A stretch of 64,000 bases of DNA from CAYHHI01 sp964356335 (lineage in GTDB: Bacteria; Arandabacterota; Arandabacteria; Arandabacterales; Arandabacteraceae). The position numbers and the translations under genes are program-made. The DNA lies in the NCBI GenBank assembly GCA_964356335.1, contig CAYHHI010000014.1, forward strand, positions 3,680 through 67,679. Reading direction: 5' to 3'. The notes under the pieces are model-generated. The model was given only the letters and a program-made list of their open reading frames with translations. It was not told where the DNA came from and made no database searches. Below, piece by piece: positions 34,227 through 42,848 of this stretch. Each line of letters opens with the position of its first letter. The first letter of the stretch is position 1.

Positions 34227-36731
34227 TTACCGGGCCAATACGACCTTTGCTGTGTGCTCGGCGCTACCGGCCTCGAGTCGTACGAAGTAGATACCGGGTG
34301 ACACGCTGTTGCCAGAAGATGACGTGCCGTCCCAGACTACGGAATGATAGCCGGGACCAGTTGCGCCACTCAGGAGCTCGCGCGTAAGCCGCCCTGTTGC
34401 ATCGTAAATGGCAATCCGGACATCGATGCGCTCGGGCAGGCCGAAGAAAATGTGAGTGAAGCCCGTGAATGGATTCCGCTCGCTGCCGAAAAACACCACG
34501 CGATCAGGGACACCTTCCTTTGGCACTTCACTGACGCTCGCGGCCTCTCTCACAATCGAGAACAGAGCGTCGCTCTCATCGAAGCCCTTGTTGTATCCCC
34601 TGTCCTCGGCCCCAACTCTGATCTTCGATGAAAGATGCTCTCCCGAAGGCACATGCCACACAAGAACCGTATCAGTCGGGCCTGGAACGCCAAGAGTATC
34701 GGGAAAAGTCAATCCCCCATCGTAAGATGCAAGCACGCTAAACCGCCTGACCCCATAGTCGTCGCTACCATGCCATTTTACCTGATAGTCCGCATTCTCG
34801 GTGATCTGCTCACCGCCGTTCGGAGCCACCACCGTGACAGCCGGCGGCGTACTATCCACCCAATAGGGACACGCTGTGACCTCGATGTCGTCAACGCCGG
34901 CTTCGACCGTGGACTCGTCGCCAAGGTCGCTCGCAATGAACCGCACGCGCACCTTGTCACCGAGCGCGCTGTAATCACCGAGATTGAACTCTCTAGCAAC
35001 CCACTCGCGCTGGCTTAGAGGATCCATTTCTAGATTGACCCAGGTCGCACCCGAGTCGCCAGAGACGTCCACTTTCCAGACGTCATCCGGAGGGTTCTGC
35101 CCTGTATCGTTGGTGTACCATCTCCAGTAGCAGAGCCGGGCCGAAGCGTACATTGAGAGGTCTATGACCGGGCTCGTTATCGTAATCTTGCCGCCATCCA
35201 CATCGCCGACTTCAGGTGAGTATTGCCTCGGCACATTTGCTGTCACGTAACACCTGACGCCACTTCCCGGCGTATGGTCGAGTTCGCACTGAACGAGCAT
35301 GCTATCGAGAAGACTCCCGTTGGGATTCTTCCTCGCAAATCTGCCTGAAGTTGCACCATCGTCGGGCACCGAGAGGCTCCAGCCCAAATCATTCTCACAG
35401 TCGTCGGCGAAGACGGTCTCGGCATCGCCAACAAGCACGTTGAATCTATCTGTGAAGATCCCTTGGTTGCAGGTTATCGAGACGATGAAATCAATCCTCA
35501 TTCCGCATGGACATGATGAATCGACCGAGAAAGAGAAGTGCGGCGGATCGGATTGCTCGGTCTCACCTTCACTTACGTCAGGGAAGGAAGCCGATCCAGT
35601 TATGACATGCACGCCTGGCGTGGACGTCACTATTGCCGCGCTCGCATCCGTTGCTGTGAGCCATCGCTTGTTCTTGATGCTCACCGGGAGCACTATTGTC
35701 TCTCCAGGGTCGGGCCTGCCGTCGCTGTCGCCTGAGGAATCGCTTATCACGTGTGAAGCGTAAACCAGTCTCGCCCGCTGCCTGGGGGTGTAATGAATGA
35801 TGACGGCCCCTTCACCGATCCTGCATGTTCCGTACTTGAGCCATGCGTAGCCTTCCTCACCCCAATACGTTCCCCAGCTATTCTTTATGTGCCATGCTCC
35901 CTGGCCGCCGCACTTGGAATCATCCCAGCCAACAATGAGGACACCGTGGTTCACCTCGGCGGTTCCCGCGCGCTCGTAGCACCCTTCCGTATAGTAACCG
36001 AAATCGCCGTAGACCGTCATGCCGACTGCAATGGGCCCATCTGTCATGAGGTGGGTCTTGATGCTCTCGACTGTTGTGTCTATATAGTCCCAGCCATCTA
36101 CCCGCGTGACGATCTCACAGGTATCCTCGGCGCAGGTTCCATTGGCCCCAACGTAAGGGTATGAGGTCTCCCTCACGGCACCAACGACCCTGTACAGATC
36201 GTAGGTGTGCTCCCACCAACCGCCGTTGCAATCGGAGTTGCCGTAATTGCAGTCGATTACCTGTTGAACCGAGAGCTGGGTATCGTCATCATCAAGGATG
36301 AGGATCTGGGACTCCAATGCCGCGACAGAACACTGCGCCCAACAGTCCCCGCAAAGCTGGTTCCTTACGGGGGAGACCGCAGCGGAGTCCGTCCAGTCGA
36401 ATCGGGAAGGCGGGTTGAACATCCAACGGATCGGCTCTTTCGCCCTGATCTGCTCAAGTCGGTCGTAATAATCCTCAGGCAGTCTCGTGCCCAGAAGCTT
36501 TTGCGCTTCCTCGGGCGGGAGATCGGAGATCTGAGTATGGCCTGCTGTCCAGGAGTAGCCGTTTTCCTCTATGTACTTCCTCACTTCCTCCAATTTGGCA
36601 TCGCGCGCAGGATCCGCTGCGGCGACCTTGCCTGCTCCGGCAAGACTGAGGATTGATACAATAAGCAAACCCGACAGGACCAGAGAACTTGAAAGCAGCG
36701 AACTTGAGCGATATCTCAAGCGTGTCGTCAT
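34227..36731 (-). CDS. Secreted papain-family (C1) cysteine protease with FlgD-like C-terminal domain
   Basis: An 834-residue exported protease. Signal peptide at about residues 1-38; a pro-region; then the C1 catalytic domain with the oxyanion Gln and catalytic Cys in 'SPVRNQLCGDCWAQCS' (Cys about 130), the His in 'EVNHGVLIVGWDD' and the Asn in 'HIKNSWGTYWGEEGY'. A jellyroll/CARDB-like middle is followed by an Ig-like domain 'PPAVTVVAPNGGEQITENAD', and the end 'GTSSSGNSVSPGIYFVRLEA' is a FlgD-Ig/sorting-type domain. It probably acts on the surface or in the medium. GGAGGGAGACTGC precedes the ATG. Confidence 0.88.
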   Translation of the reverse strand: MTTRLRYRSSSLLSSSLVLSGLLIVSILSLAGAGKVAAADPARDAKLEEVRKYIEENGYSWTAGHTQISDLPPEEAQKLLGTRLPEDYYDRLEQIRAKEPIRWMFNPPSRFDWTDSAAVSPVRNQLCGDCWAQCSVAALESQILILDDDDTQLSVQQVIDCNYGNSDCNGGWWEHTYDLYRVVGAVRETSYPYVGANGTCAEDTCEIVTRVDGWDYIDTTVESIKTHLMTDGPIAVGMTVYGDFGYYTEGCYERAGTAEVNHGVLIVGWDDSKCGGQGAWHIKNSWGTYWGEEGYAWLKYGTCRIGEGAVIIHYTPRQRARLVYASHVISDSSGDSDGRPDPGETIVLPVSIKNKRWLTATDASAAIVTSTPGVHVITGSASFPDVSEGETEQSDPPHFSFSVDSSCPCGMRIDFIVSITCNQGIFTDRFNVLVGDAETVFADDCENDLGWSLSVPDDGATSGRFARKNPNGSLLDSMLVQCELDHTPGSGVRCYVTANVPRQYSPEVGDVDGGKITITSPVIDLSMYASARLCYWRWYTNDTGQNPPDDVWKVDVSGDSGATWVNLEMDPLSQREWVAREFNLGDYSALGDKVRVRFIASDLGDESTVEAGVDDIEVTACPYWVDSTPPAVTVVAPNGGEQITENADYQVKWHGSDDYGVRRFSVLASYDGGLTFPDTLGVPGPTDTVLVWHVPSGEHLSSKIRVGAEDRGYNKGFDESDALFSIVREAASVSEVPKEGVPDRVVFFGSERNPFTGFTHIFFGLPERIDVRIAIYDATGRLTRELLSGATGPGYHSVVWDGTSSSGNSVSPGIYFVRLEAGSAEHTAKVVLAR

Positions 36732-36991
36732 GCAGTCTCCCTCCGTGTTGGTTGACTACCGCTCCAGCCCATAACCCCACGGCTCCATTGTACCACTATG
36801 CCAGCGGCATCGCTACTTCTATGAGTCAAGGTTCCGTCGGCGGCACAAGCGTTAAGAGGTAGGCGTGTGGACTGCTGGGCGAGGATAACCTCGGGGACCA
36901 GTGATGCGGTCTCGGAGATGGTCTCAATGGTCTCAAGTGAAACAGGATGGTGGAGAAGGTCTCTGTGGCGCGCGGAGGTCTGAGGAGAAGG

Positions 36992-38251
36992 CTATTTGAG
37001 GTTCTGATCATCGAACAAGTCATCTGCCCTTCTGGCCTTTCGGATGACCAACGCCTTGCCGCCGTCAACCATGATCTCCGGAGGCCAGCCGAGGCTCATG
37101 AAGTTAAGCATGCTCATGCTGTAGCCGTAAGCTCCGGCGTTGAAGAAGCCAATGATATCGCCGATCTCGGGTGCGGGGAGCGGCACGGCTGTGCCGCTCG
37201 TGTCAAGCGGGGTGCAGATGGGGCCGCAAACATTGAATATACCCGCGCTCTCTGCGCTGATCTTGTTGAGTATCCTCATGGGGTGGTTCAGATGCTGGAA
37301 GACCGGCCTTGAGAAATGATTCATGCCCGCATCGGTTATGATGAAACTCTCGCCGCGTGATTCCTTGAGCCTTACGACCTTTGTCAAAAATACGCCGGCC
37401 TCTGCGATAAGAAAGCGGCCAACCTCGAAGGCAAGCCGGCACTGAGGGTGGGTCTGAAGCACCTTCTCGCTCGCAGCTTCTCCAGCATGGGATATTTGCG
37501 TGAAATCGAGATCACGATCGCTATCCGTGTAAGGCACCCCAAAGCCTCCGCCGAAATCGATGCATTTGAGTTCGAAGCCAATCTCCTTCGAGAGCCTGAG
37601 GGCGAGATCCGCAACATAGGTGATGTGCTTCGCGATCGCCTGAGAGTCCAGGACCTGGCTTGCCGCGTAAGTGTGGATCCCGATTATGCTTGAATGTTTG
37701 AGTTTGATGGTGCGTGTCTCCGCCACCGCCACTTCTTCATCGATGCCAAACTTGCTCGGTCCCCCGACCATGATCTCGGGCGCTGTCGGCTTCTCCAGCG
37801 TGTTGATCCTGAGCATCACACTGGCGTGCTTCTTGAGTTTGCCTGCAATCTCGTCAATTAGCCGCAGTTCGTACGGCGTCTCGGCGACTACCGCGAAAAT
37901 GCCATTGGCGATCGCATAGCGCAATTCCTCTTCGGTCTTCGCCGGACCAACGAAGAGCGTGTTCGCAGGCTTGAATCCAACCTTGAAGGCTCCCTTGAGC
38001 TCCCCCAAAGAGCTCACGTCGGCACCGGCGCCCAGCCCAAGAAGCATCTTCGAGATCGCGAGATTGGGATTTGCCTTGAAGGAAAAGAAGATGTCGAATG
38101 CCGGGAAGTGCTGCTTGAGTATGCCGTATTTGCCCCTGATCACACTCGCCGAATAGACATAGCATGGCGTGGGGTGCGTGGCCAGCAGGCCCGGAAGGTC
38201 CAGCCCATCTATTGAGAATCTTCCGTCCTTCACAAAACACTGGTCTATCAA
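36992..38251 (-). CDS. PLP-dependent decarboxylase, LysA/ornithine-type (alanine racemase fold)
   Basis: A type III PLP decarboxylase of about 419 residues. The start is TTG at 38251, with AGGAGGGAACGGGC before it; its TTGA overlaps the stop codon of the DUF364-like gene. Seen are the PLP Lys in 'IFFSFKANPNLAISKM', 'GADVSSLGELKGAFKVG', 'IGIHTYAASQVLDSQAI', 'CIDFGGGFGVPYTDSDRD', the C-terminal Cys in 'NVCGPICTPLDTSG' and 'FNAGAYGYSMSMLNFMSL'. The fold fits diaminopimelate decarboxylase, but context does not point to lysine; the SbnH-like siderophore decarboxylases share it. The substrate is open. Confidence 0.88.
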   Translation of the reverse strand: MIDQCFVKDGRFSIDGLDLPGLLATHPTPCYVYSASVIRGKYGILKQHFPAFDIFFSFKANPNLAISKMLLGLGAGADVSSLGELKGAFKVGFKPANTLFVGPAKTEEELRYAIANGIFAVVAETPYELRLIDEIAGKLKKHASVMLRINTLEKPTAPEIMVGGPSKFGIDEEVAVAETRTIKLKHSSIIGIHTYAASQVLDSQAIAKHITYVADLALRLSKEIGFELKCIDFGGGFGVPYTDSDRDLDFTQISHAGEAASEKVLQTHPQCRLAFEVGRFLIAEAGVFLTKVVRLKESRGESFIITDAGMNHFSRPVFQHLNHPMRILNKISAESAGIFNVCGPICTPLDTSGTAVPLPAPEIGDIIGFFNAGAYGYSMSMLNFMSLGWPPEIMVDGGKALVIRKARRADDLFDDQNLK

Positions 38252-39066
38252 GCCCGTTCCCTCCTGTAGATTTCGATCCTGGTCACTCCCTGAAAGATAT
38301 AGAAGGGGAAAGGCTCGGAAACGACGACATCCACTCCGATCGTGCGGCAGTACTCCTCCCCGAAATTGGCGCCCGTCTCGGCAAACATCACGAGCCGCGT
38401 GTCGTTTTCCTGGCAAATGTGAACGATGTCGTTGAGGGCATCCGTGGTGAGGGTCATCCCCGTGATCACCGCAAGGTCTGCATCCCTCACGGTCTGAAAC
38501 GTCTTGGTCCCGTCCTCCACCGTGACTCCGTGAACGGAAGTTCCAATGATCTTATCATCAAGGTCGGTGGCACGAACGTTGTAGCCCTTGTCCTTCAAGG
38601 CCTTCACAAGGTTGCCGACCACGCCGACATTGACAACGCTTACCTTCTCGGGGGAATCCGTGATGCGGCTGAGCAGGCGTTCAACTTCATCCACGATGAT
38701 GGCCCCACGCTTGACGGCCTTCTCAACCGAATTACCTCTCAGTTCATAGACTTCCTGAGGTGTGCGGGGAATTGAGGCATAGATGGAATCCAGAAGCGCA
38801 ATTTCGTAGCAGCTCATCTCCGATATGATGTCGCGCGCGTCGCGCCCCAGAAGACCCTCGTTGATTTCGAGCTGCTTGTCACAGTAGCACGAACCCTGCC
38901 CCATGGTCTGGGCGACCAGGAAGTTATAGCGGAAGGTCCGCTCATCAGGATTCGGCTTGAAAGCCAGATCGACTTTCCACAGCCCCCTGATCGTGAAATC
39001 CTCGTCTTTGAAATGCGCGGTCTTCCCCAGCGCCTGCTCTTTCAGGATTTCGAAGATGTCGATCAT
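38248..39066 (-). CDS. DUF4213/DUF364-like putative metal-chelation protein
   Basis: A 272-residue cytosolic protein. The N-terminal part ('MIDIFEILKEQALGKTAHFK', 'FLVAQTMGQGSCYCDKQLEI') and the C-terminal Rossmann-like part ('VSVVNVGVVGNLVKALKDKG', 'DADLAVITGMTLTTDALNDI', 'LVMFAETGANFGEEYCR') match my memory of the DUF4213-DUF364 'heavy-metal chelation' family. Cys at 'GQGSCYCDKQ' and other sites could bind metal, but catalysis is unproven. AAAGGAAGCGTGAGCG precedes the ATG. Its stop overlaps the start of the decarboxylase gene (TTGA), a strong sign of coupled translation and a shared pathway. Confidence 0.72.
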   Translation of the reverse strand: MIDIFEILKEQALGKTAHFKDEDFTIRGLWKVDLAFKPNPDERTFRYNFLVAQTMGQGSCYCDKQLEINEGLLGRDARDIISEMSCYEIALLDSIYASIPRTPQEVYELRGNSVEKAVKRGAIIVDEVERLLSRITDSPEKVSVVNVGVVGNLVKALKDKGYNVRATDLDDKIIGTSVHGVTVEDGTKTFQTVRDADLAVITGMTLTTDALNDIVHICQENDTRLVMFAETGANFGEEYCRTIGVDVVVSEPFPFYIFQGVTRIEIYRRERA

Positions 39067-39116
39067 CGCTCACGCTTCCTTTGGGGCTCCGTGTCACGGC
39101 GAGCCCCACCCGCTAA

Positions 39117-40028
39117 TCAAGCCCTGAGCCGAGCGTTTAGCCATTCTCCTATGCGCTGCCCGACTTCTGCCTCGTACCCGAGGTAATTGTGCGGGGCCTC
39201 TTTGATAACGTGCCCCGTGAAATCCTTCGTACTCTTGAAGCGCCGCTTGAGGTCGACAATGAACTCGTCGGGGCGGCCAATAAACGCTTCTTCCACCGAC
39301 CCGACGATCACGAGCACCGGAAGCCTGACGCTCTCAATCTCGGGGAAGGTGTGGGTATCAGTCATAGAAATATTGAAGATCTTGAGCCGCGAGTCGGGGC
39401 GAAATGTGTCGAGATAGGTCATCGCAGAAATGAGGTAGTGGAAGTAATCGAGGGACATGAACTCGTTTCCGCGGCCCTCGGCGACCATCTTTCCGGCGAT
39501 ATCCACGATCTCATCGAACCTCTTGCCCATACGGTAGCGCTGAAGTCCGAAGTCGTCGGAGGGAGAAAGCAGAACAAGCCCCCCGATCGCGGGGTCACTG
39601 ATTGCAGGGTCGGCGACCTGGCTCAAATAGTAGGTCGCCTTTATGGCCCCGTGGCTGTGCCCCTGGAGGATTATGCGCTTGGTCCCTCTGGTCTTGAGGA
39701 AATCTAGCCAGGCGTGGATATCCTTGACACAATCCTCGAAGATCTCGAAGGCGCCGCCGATCTGCCTCGATGCTATCGTCCCATCGGGGGCCTGACAGAT
39801 GAAATCTGAGACGTACTCATGGCCCCTGGTGTTGAAAGTGACGAAGTTGATGCCGCAGCTCGCGCAGGCACAAGCGACATGATCCACGAAACGGTTCTCG
39901 TAGAAATTGCCCGCAAGCCCATGAACATGGAGAAGTGTGGTCTCGGCCGGCCCGCCCTCGGGGCTCACAAAGAGCCCCTGGAGCTCCAGGCCATCACAAG
40001 TCATGACTCTACAGAATTCGCCTATCAT
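39117..40028 (-). CDS. Alpha/beta hydrolase
   Basis: From ATG 40028, with GGGAG before it, 303 residues without signal peptide. The oxyanion block is 'TTLLHVHGLAGNFYENRFVD', the nucleophile elbow 'IILQGHSHGAIKATYYLSQV' (Ser in GHSHG), the acid in 'PVLVIVGSVEEAFIGRPDEF' (Glu), and the His in 'HVIKEAPHNYLGYEAEVGQR'. The fold is like DUF1749 proteins, some of which hydrolyse siderophore esters in fungi, but the substrate here is unknown. It precedes the DUF364-like gene by 50 bases on the same strand, so the hydrolase, DUF364-like protein and decarboxylase form one operon. Confidence 0.85.
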   Translation of the reverse strand: MIGEFCRVMTCDGLELQGLFVSPEGGPAETTLLHVHGLAGNFYENRFVDHVACACASCGINFVTFNTRGHEYVSDFICQAPDGTIASRQIGGAFEIFEDCVKDIHAWLDFLKTRGTKRIILQGHSHGAIKATYYLSQVADPAISDPAIGGLVLLSPSDDFGLQRYRMGKRFDEIVDIAGKMVAEGRGNEFMSLDYFHYLISAMTYLDTFRPDSRLKIFNISMTDTHTFPEIESVRLPVLVIVGSVEEAFIGRPDEFIVDLKRRFKSTKDFTGHVIKEAPHNYLGYEAEVGQRIGEWLNARLRA

Positions 40029-40386
40029 GATGCTTGCTCCCTGGGTGTGATCTCCGCGTCTCGTCCTCGCGCTCGATCCCTTTGTGGTCACCCTACGCCC
40101 GCATAACCTCCCCTATCATAATGGGAGGTCATATCAAACGCAACTGACAGAGTAGCGCAGCCCAGGGAGCGACACTGCAGAGGGCCACTACCGTCTTGAG
40201 TCTGGACATAACTCGCACTACACAGGCGAATCCCATAAGTGGGGGGGGCCAATTGGGCAACATCTTGTCCCACAGGCTGTGGGACGTTCCGCGCGCAGAG
40301 GACTCCGTTGTCTCCGGCCTCCATGGCCACTTGGTGTCGCAAATTGCGACATCAAGATCTTGAAGAGGAAGGTGGCCGAAGCGCAG
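40029..40386. other. Intergenic region with small hairpin
   Basis: No convincing gene is seen. A hairpin at 40106-40129 has 7-base arms ACCTCCC and GGGAGGT around a 10-base loop; it lacks a T-run and could be an operator or terminator. It lies upstream of the alpha/beta hydrolase gene and 250 bases from the end of the membrane cluster. Confidence 0.45.
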
Positions 40387-41094
40387 CTATGTAAATATCC
40401 CGCCGATCCAGCGGATGAGGAAATCTATCCTACCGGTCAAGAGCGAGATTCGCGCCATTACGGTGTAGCCGAAGGTCGCGCCGAAGGCCGCCATCAGGAC
40501 CCAGATACCGAGCCTGGCGGCCCGCCCGAACACGCCCTTGTGCTCCTTTGAGAAGTAGAAGTAGATGAGGGCGCTCAAAAGCCCCACTATTATTATGATC
40601 TTCGAGAAGACATCCCCGATGGTGCCCATCACAGACATCCCGGGCTGGTAGATGGGCTCGATCGAGCTGTGGATCTGGCTCACGAAGTCCGACTGGAGGT
40701 AGCGCGTGAAATTTGTGCCTGCCGCGAACCCTATTACGAACGCCATCGCCCAGCGGGAAAGCCAGGTAACCTTTGGCACAAGCCGCGTCAGCATCAAGAG
40801 CCCAAAGATAAGAGGTATCACGTACATCAACTCGGGCTTATTGCCCGTCGCTGAAGGCAGCACCCCACCCATGTAAGATGGCCAGAGTCTCGCTATGAGA
40901 TTGGGAACCAGGGTCGTCCAGAAGCCCACAACCATCCAGTAGGCCGCCGAGACTCCCACAAAAAGATGCTCGGCAAACTTATAGAAAGGATTGTCTTTGT
41001 AAAGGAAACTGAGAATCATGAGAGTGAGAAGCCCGCCGATCCACATGCCAAGAGATGCGGCAAAGGGTGATGTCAGAATCGGATGTGCCTCCAC
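40387..41094 (-). CDS. Membrane protein, last gene of a four-gene membrane cluster
   Basis: A 235-residue multi-pass membrane protein starting at GTG 41094 with GGAGGCAGTT before it. About six hydrophobic segments: near 13-30, 45-62, 90-106, 115-130, 160-180 and 195-215. A charged loop 'YFSKEHKGVFGRAARLG' lies near the C-terminus; the C-terminal 'LIRWIGGIFT' is short. I recognise no family. It starts 9 bases after the stop of the gene at 41104 and shares its strand, so the four genes 44117 to 40387 are probably one operon. It may be a subunit of a membrane complex. Confidence 0.75.
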   Translation of the reverse strand: MEAHPILTSPFAASLGMWIGGLLTLMILSFLYKDNPFYKFAEHLFVGVSAAYWMVVGFWTTLVPNLIARLWPSYMGGVLPSATGNKPELMYVIPLIFGLLMLTRLVPKVTWLSRWAMAFVIGFAAGTNFTRYLQSDFVSQIHSSIEPIYQPGMSVMGTIGDVFSKIIIIVGLLSALIYFYFSKEHKGVFGRAARLGIWVLMAAFGATFGYTVMARISLLTGRIDFLIRWIGGIFT

Positions 41095-41103
41095 AACTGC
41101 CTC

Positions 41104-41982
41104 CTAATGCTTCTTCTGGCGTCTGCGCTCTATGAGATATGTGATGTTGCCGAGCACGATGAAGGCCACAATCACAAGGTGCGCCGACACCTGCGGGCCC
41201 ATGGTCGTGCTTGCGACTCGCGAGAGACTCTTGTACTTGGGATACTTTGCGATCAGCGCCGCCTCGTACTCCGCTGCTCCCTGGAGCCCACCCAGGAGCC
41301 CGACGGTCTGCTTCGGGTAATAAGGATAAAGCTGCGGGGCCATGACGGCAGTTGTGCCGCCGCCCACAGGAATGCGGCCGGGATCGCCCGCAAACTGGAT
41401 CCATTCCTTGTTTCCAGGCTGGCCCGACCCCACACAGTAAATGAGATCGAAGTCCTTCAGAGACTTAATACCGTTCATCATCGGGAAATCGCCCACTGCC
41501 CGGCCATTGACATCCGTGGTGTACATGGCCGTAAAATCTGAAAGCAGCGTATTGATCAAGCCCTGGCCGCCCGCTTTGAAGCCCAGGTGAATCCAATCCT
41601 CACCCTGCTTCTTGTTGGGGAATTCCGGGGTGATCACGTCATCAATGAGTTCCATCGCCTGCCGAGGTCCCGTTGCCCAAAGCGATATCATGTAGATCCT
41701 GTGGCCTTTTTCGAAGCAATGCCGTGTGAACGAGGTCGCCATGGGCTGATTCTCAGGCGCCGTGGCCGGGCCGTAGTCGAAGCTGAAGAGTATCTTGGAG
41801 CCCGCAGGCAGCTCTTCAACTTTGTCGAAAAGCCTCTGCACGATGGGGCTTGCAGGGATCGTGGTGGTGTAGTGAACAAGAAGCGGAATAAGAACAGCAA
41901 CACCCATCAGGAGGAAGACAATTCTCCTATCGACGCTGCCGAGCTTCTCTACCAGGGTTAACTTTACCTGTTCGTCTGCCAC
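41104..41982 (-). CDS. Membrane-anchored protein, third gene of the four-gene cluster
   Basis: A 292-residue protein with a short cytosolic start, a membrane segment at about 20-41, a large central domain and a second membrane segment at about 264-282 followed by a basic tail 'ERRRQKKH'. The central domain starts 'GSKILFSFDYGPATAPENQP' and has 'VGGGTTAVMAPQLYPYYPKQ' and 'QTVGLLGGLQGAAEYEAALI'; it reads as an alpha/beta Rossmann-like fold. I cannot name its family. Start is GTG at 41982. It is 103 bases after the gene at 42086 and 9 bases before the next. Confidence 0.75.
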   Translation of the reverse strand: MADEQVKLTLVEKLGSVDRRIVFLLMGVAVLIPLLVHYTTTIPASPIVQRLFDKVEELPAGSKILFSFDYGPATAPENQPMATSFTRHCFEKGHRIYMISLWATGPRQAMELIDDVITPEFPNKKQGEDWIHLGFKAGGQGLINTLLSDFTAMYTTDVNGRAVGDFPMMNGIKSLKDFDLIYCVGSGQPGNKEWIQFAGDPGRIPVGGGTTAVMAPQLYPYYPKQTVGLLGGLQGAAEYEAALIAKYPKYKSLSRVASTTMGPQVSAHLVIVAFIVLGNITYLIERRRQKKH

Positions 41983-42085
41983 CTCAAATGCCCCCAGCTC
42001 CTATCACGCCTGACACCCTTATCTGCTCAGACTCCACCCTCAGCCCCCTCGCCCCGGCGCCAACAACTCTCCTGCTCCTCATAGG

Positions 42086-42766
42086 CTAGCTCTCCCCACC
42101 CAAATAGCCCCGCTCTATTCCAAGTATCAGCCTCAATGAAGTCGAGACGATACCAAGTGCAATCCCGATCATGATTGCTCGCTGCCCGACCATGTTAGGC
42201 ACCGCGAGTATCCATGTGCTCAAGTTCGAAATGGTCAGGAACTTCAGCGGGTCCGGCAGCCAGAAGGTCAAGTAATATCCCAGCGGCGTCGGTCTTACCA
42301 GGATCACGAAGGCTGCCACAAGAAGTATCGTTGCCTCAAGCGTCTTAGCCCTGAACGCCCGGTACGATGCCGATGCAACAAAGAAAGCAAGCAGCGAGAA
42401 CATCGTGGACTGCAACGGCTGGAAGGTGCAATCGTAGAGATACTTGAATAGGCTTCCCGTCCCCTGGAAGTCTCCCGACCAGCCGCCCTGCACACCGATC
42501 TTCCAGAGCCCCGCGAAAAGCATGAGGAAGAAGCCTGTCACGGTCACGGCGCTGAATTTCCAGTCCCTGCGCCTCTGATAGATTTTGTCGAGATGAACCC
42601 GCAGGAGATTGCCACCGCCGAGGATGAAAGCGAAGACGGCGATCACGTCATAGAAGATTGAGAAATTCCGGTCCATATCGAAGAAGGGGTCGTGGGGGAT
42701 GAACATTGCGATGATGAGAATCAGGCCCACGAAGAACGTGATCAAAAGCGGTACTGTTCGCTTCAC
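42086..42766 (-). CDS. Multi-pass membrane protein, second gene of the four-gene cluster
   Basis: A 226-residue protein with about six hydrophobic segments (near 5-24, 38-56, 73-91, 118-132, 144-160, 188-212). The start is GTG 42766, with GGGAGAGTCAA before it. Between segments lie charged loops such as 'RVHLDKIYQRRRDWKFSAVT', with 'FRAKTLEA' before the fifth. The C-terminus 'RLILGIERGYLGGES' is cytosolic. I recognise no named family. Its neighbours on both sides are membrane proteins of the same strand. Confidence 0.75.
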   Translation of the reverse strand: MKRTVPLLITFFVGLILIIAMFIPHDPFFDMDRNFSIFYDVIAVFAFILGGGNLLRVHLDKIYQRRRDWKFSAVTVTGFFLMLFAGLWKIGVQGGWSGDFQGTGSLFKYLYDCTFQPLQSTMFSLLAFFVASASYRAFRAKTLEATILLVAAFVILVRPTPLGYYLTFWLPDPLKFLTISNLSTWILAVPNMVGQRAIMIGIALGIVSTSLRLILGIERGYLGGES

Positions 42767-42848
42767 TTGACTCTCCCGGTCACATCTCAGGCCGCAGCCT
42801 GAACCGTCATACCTTCAGATCCCAGCTTGTCCGCCACCTTACCAACCG

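Noticed and set aside
24634..38251. A staphyloferrin B-like siderophore pathway, suggested by SbnI-like and SbnH-like enzymes
   Set aside because: The two genes are 10 kb apart and no SbnA/SbnB homologues, NIS synthetases or siderophore transporters are in the window.
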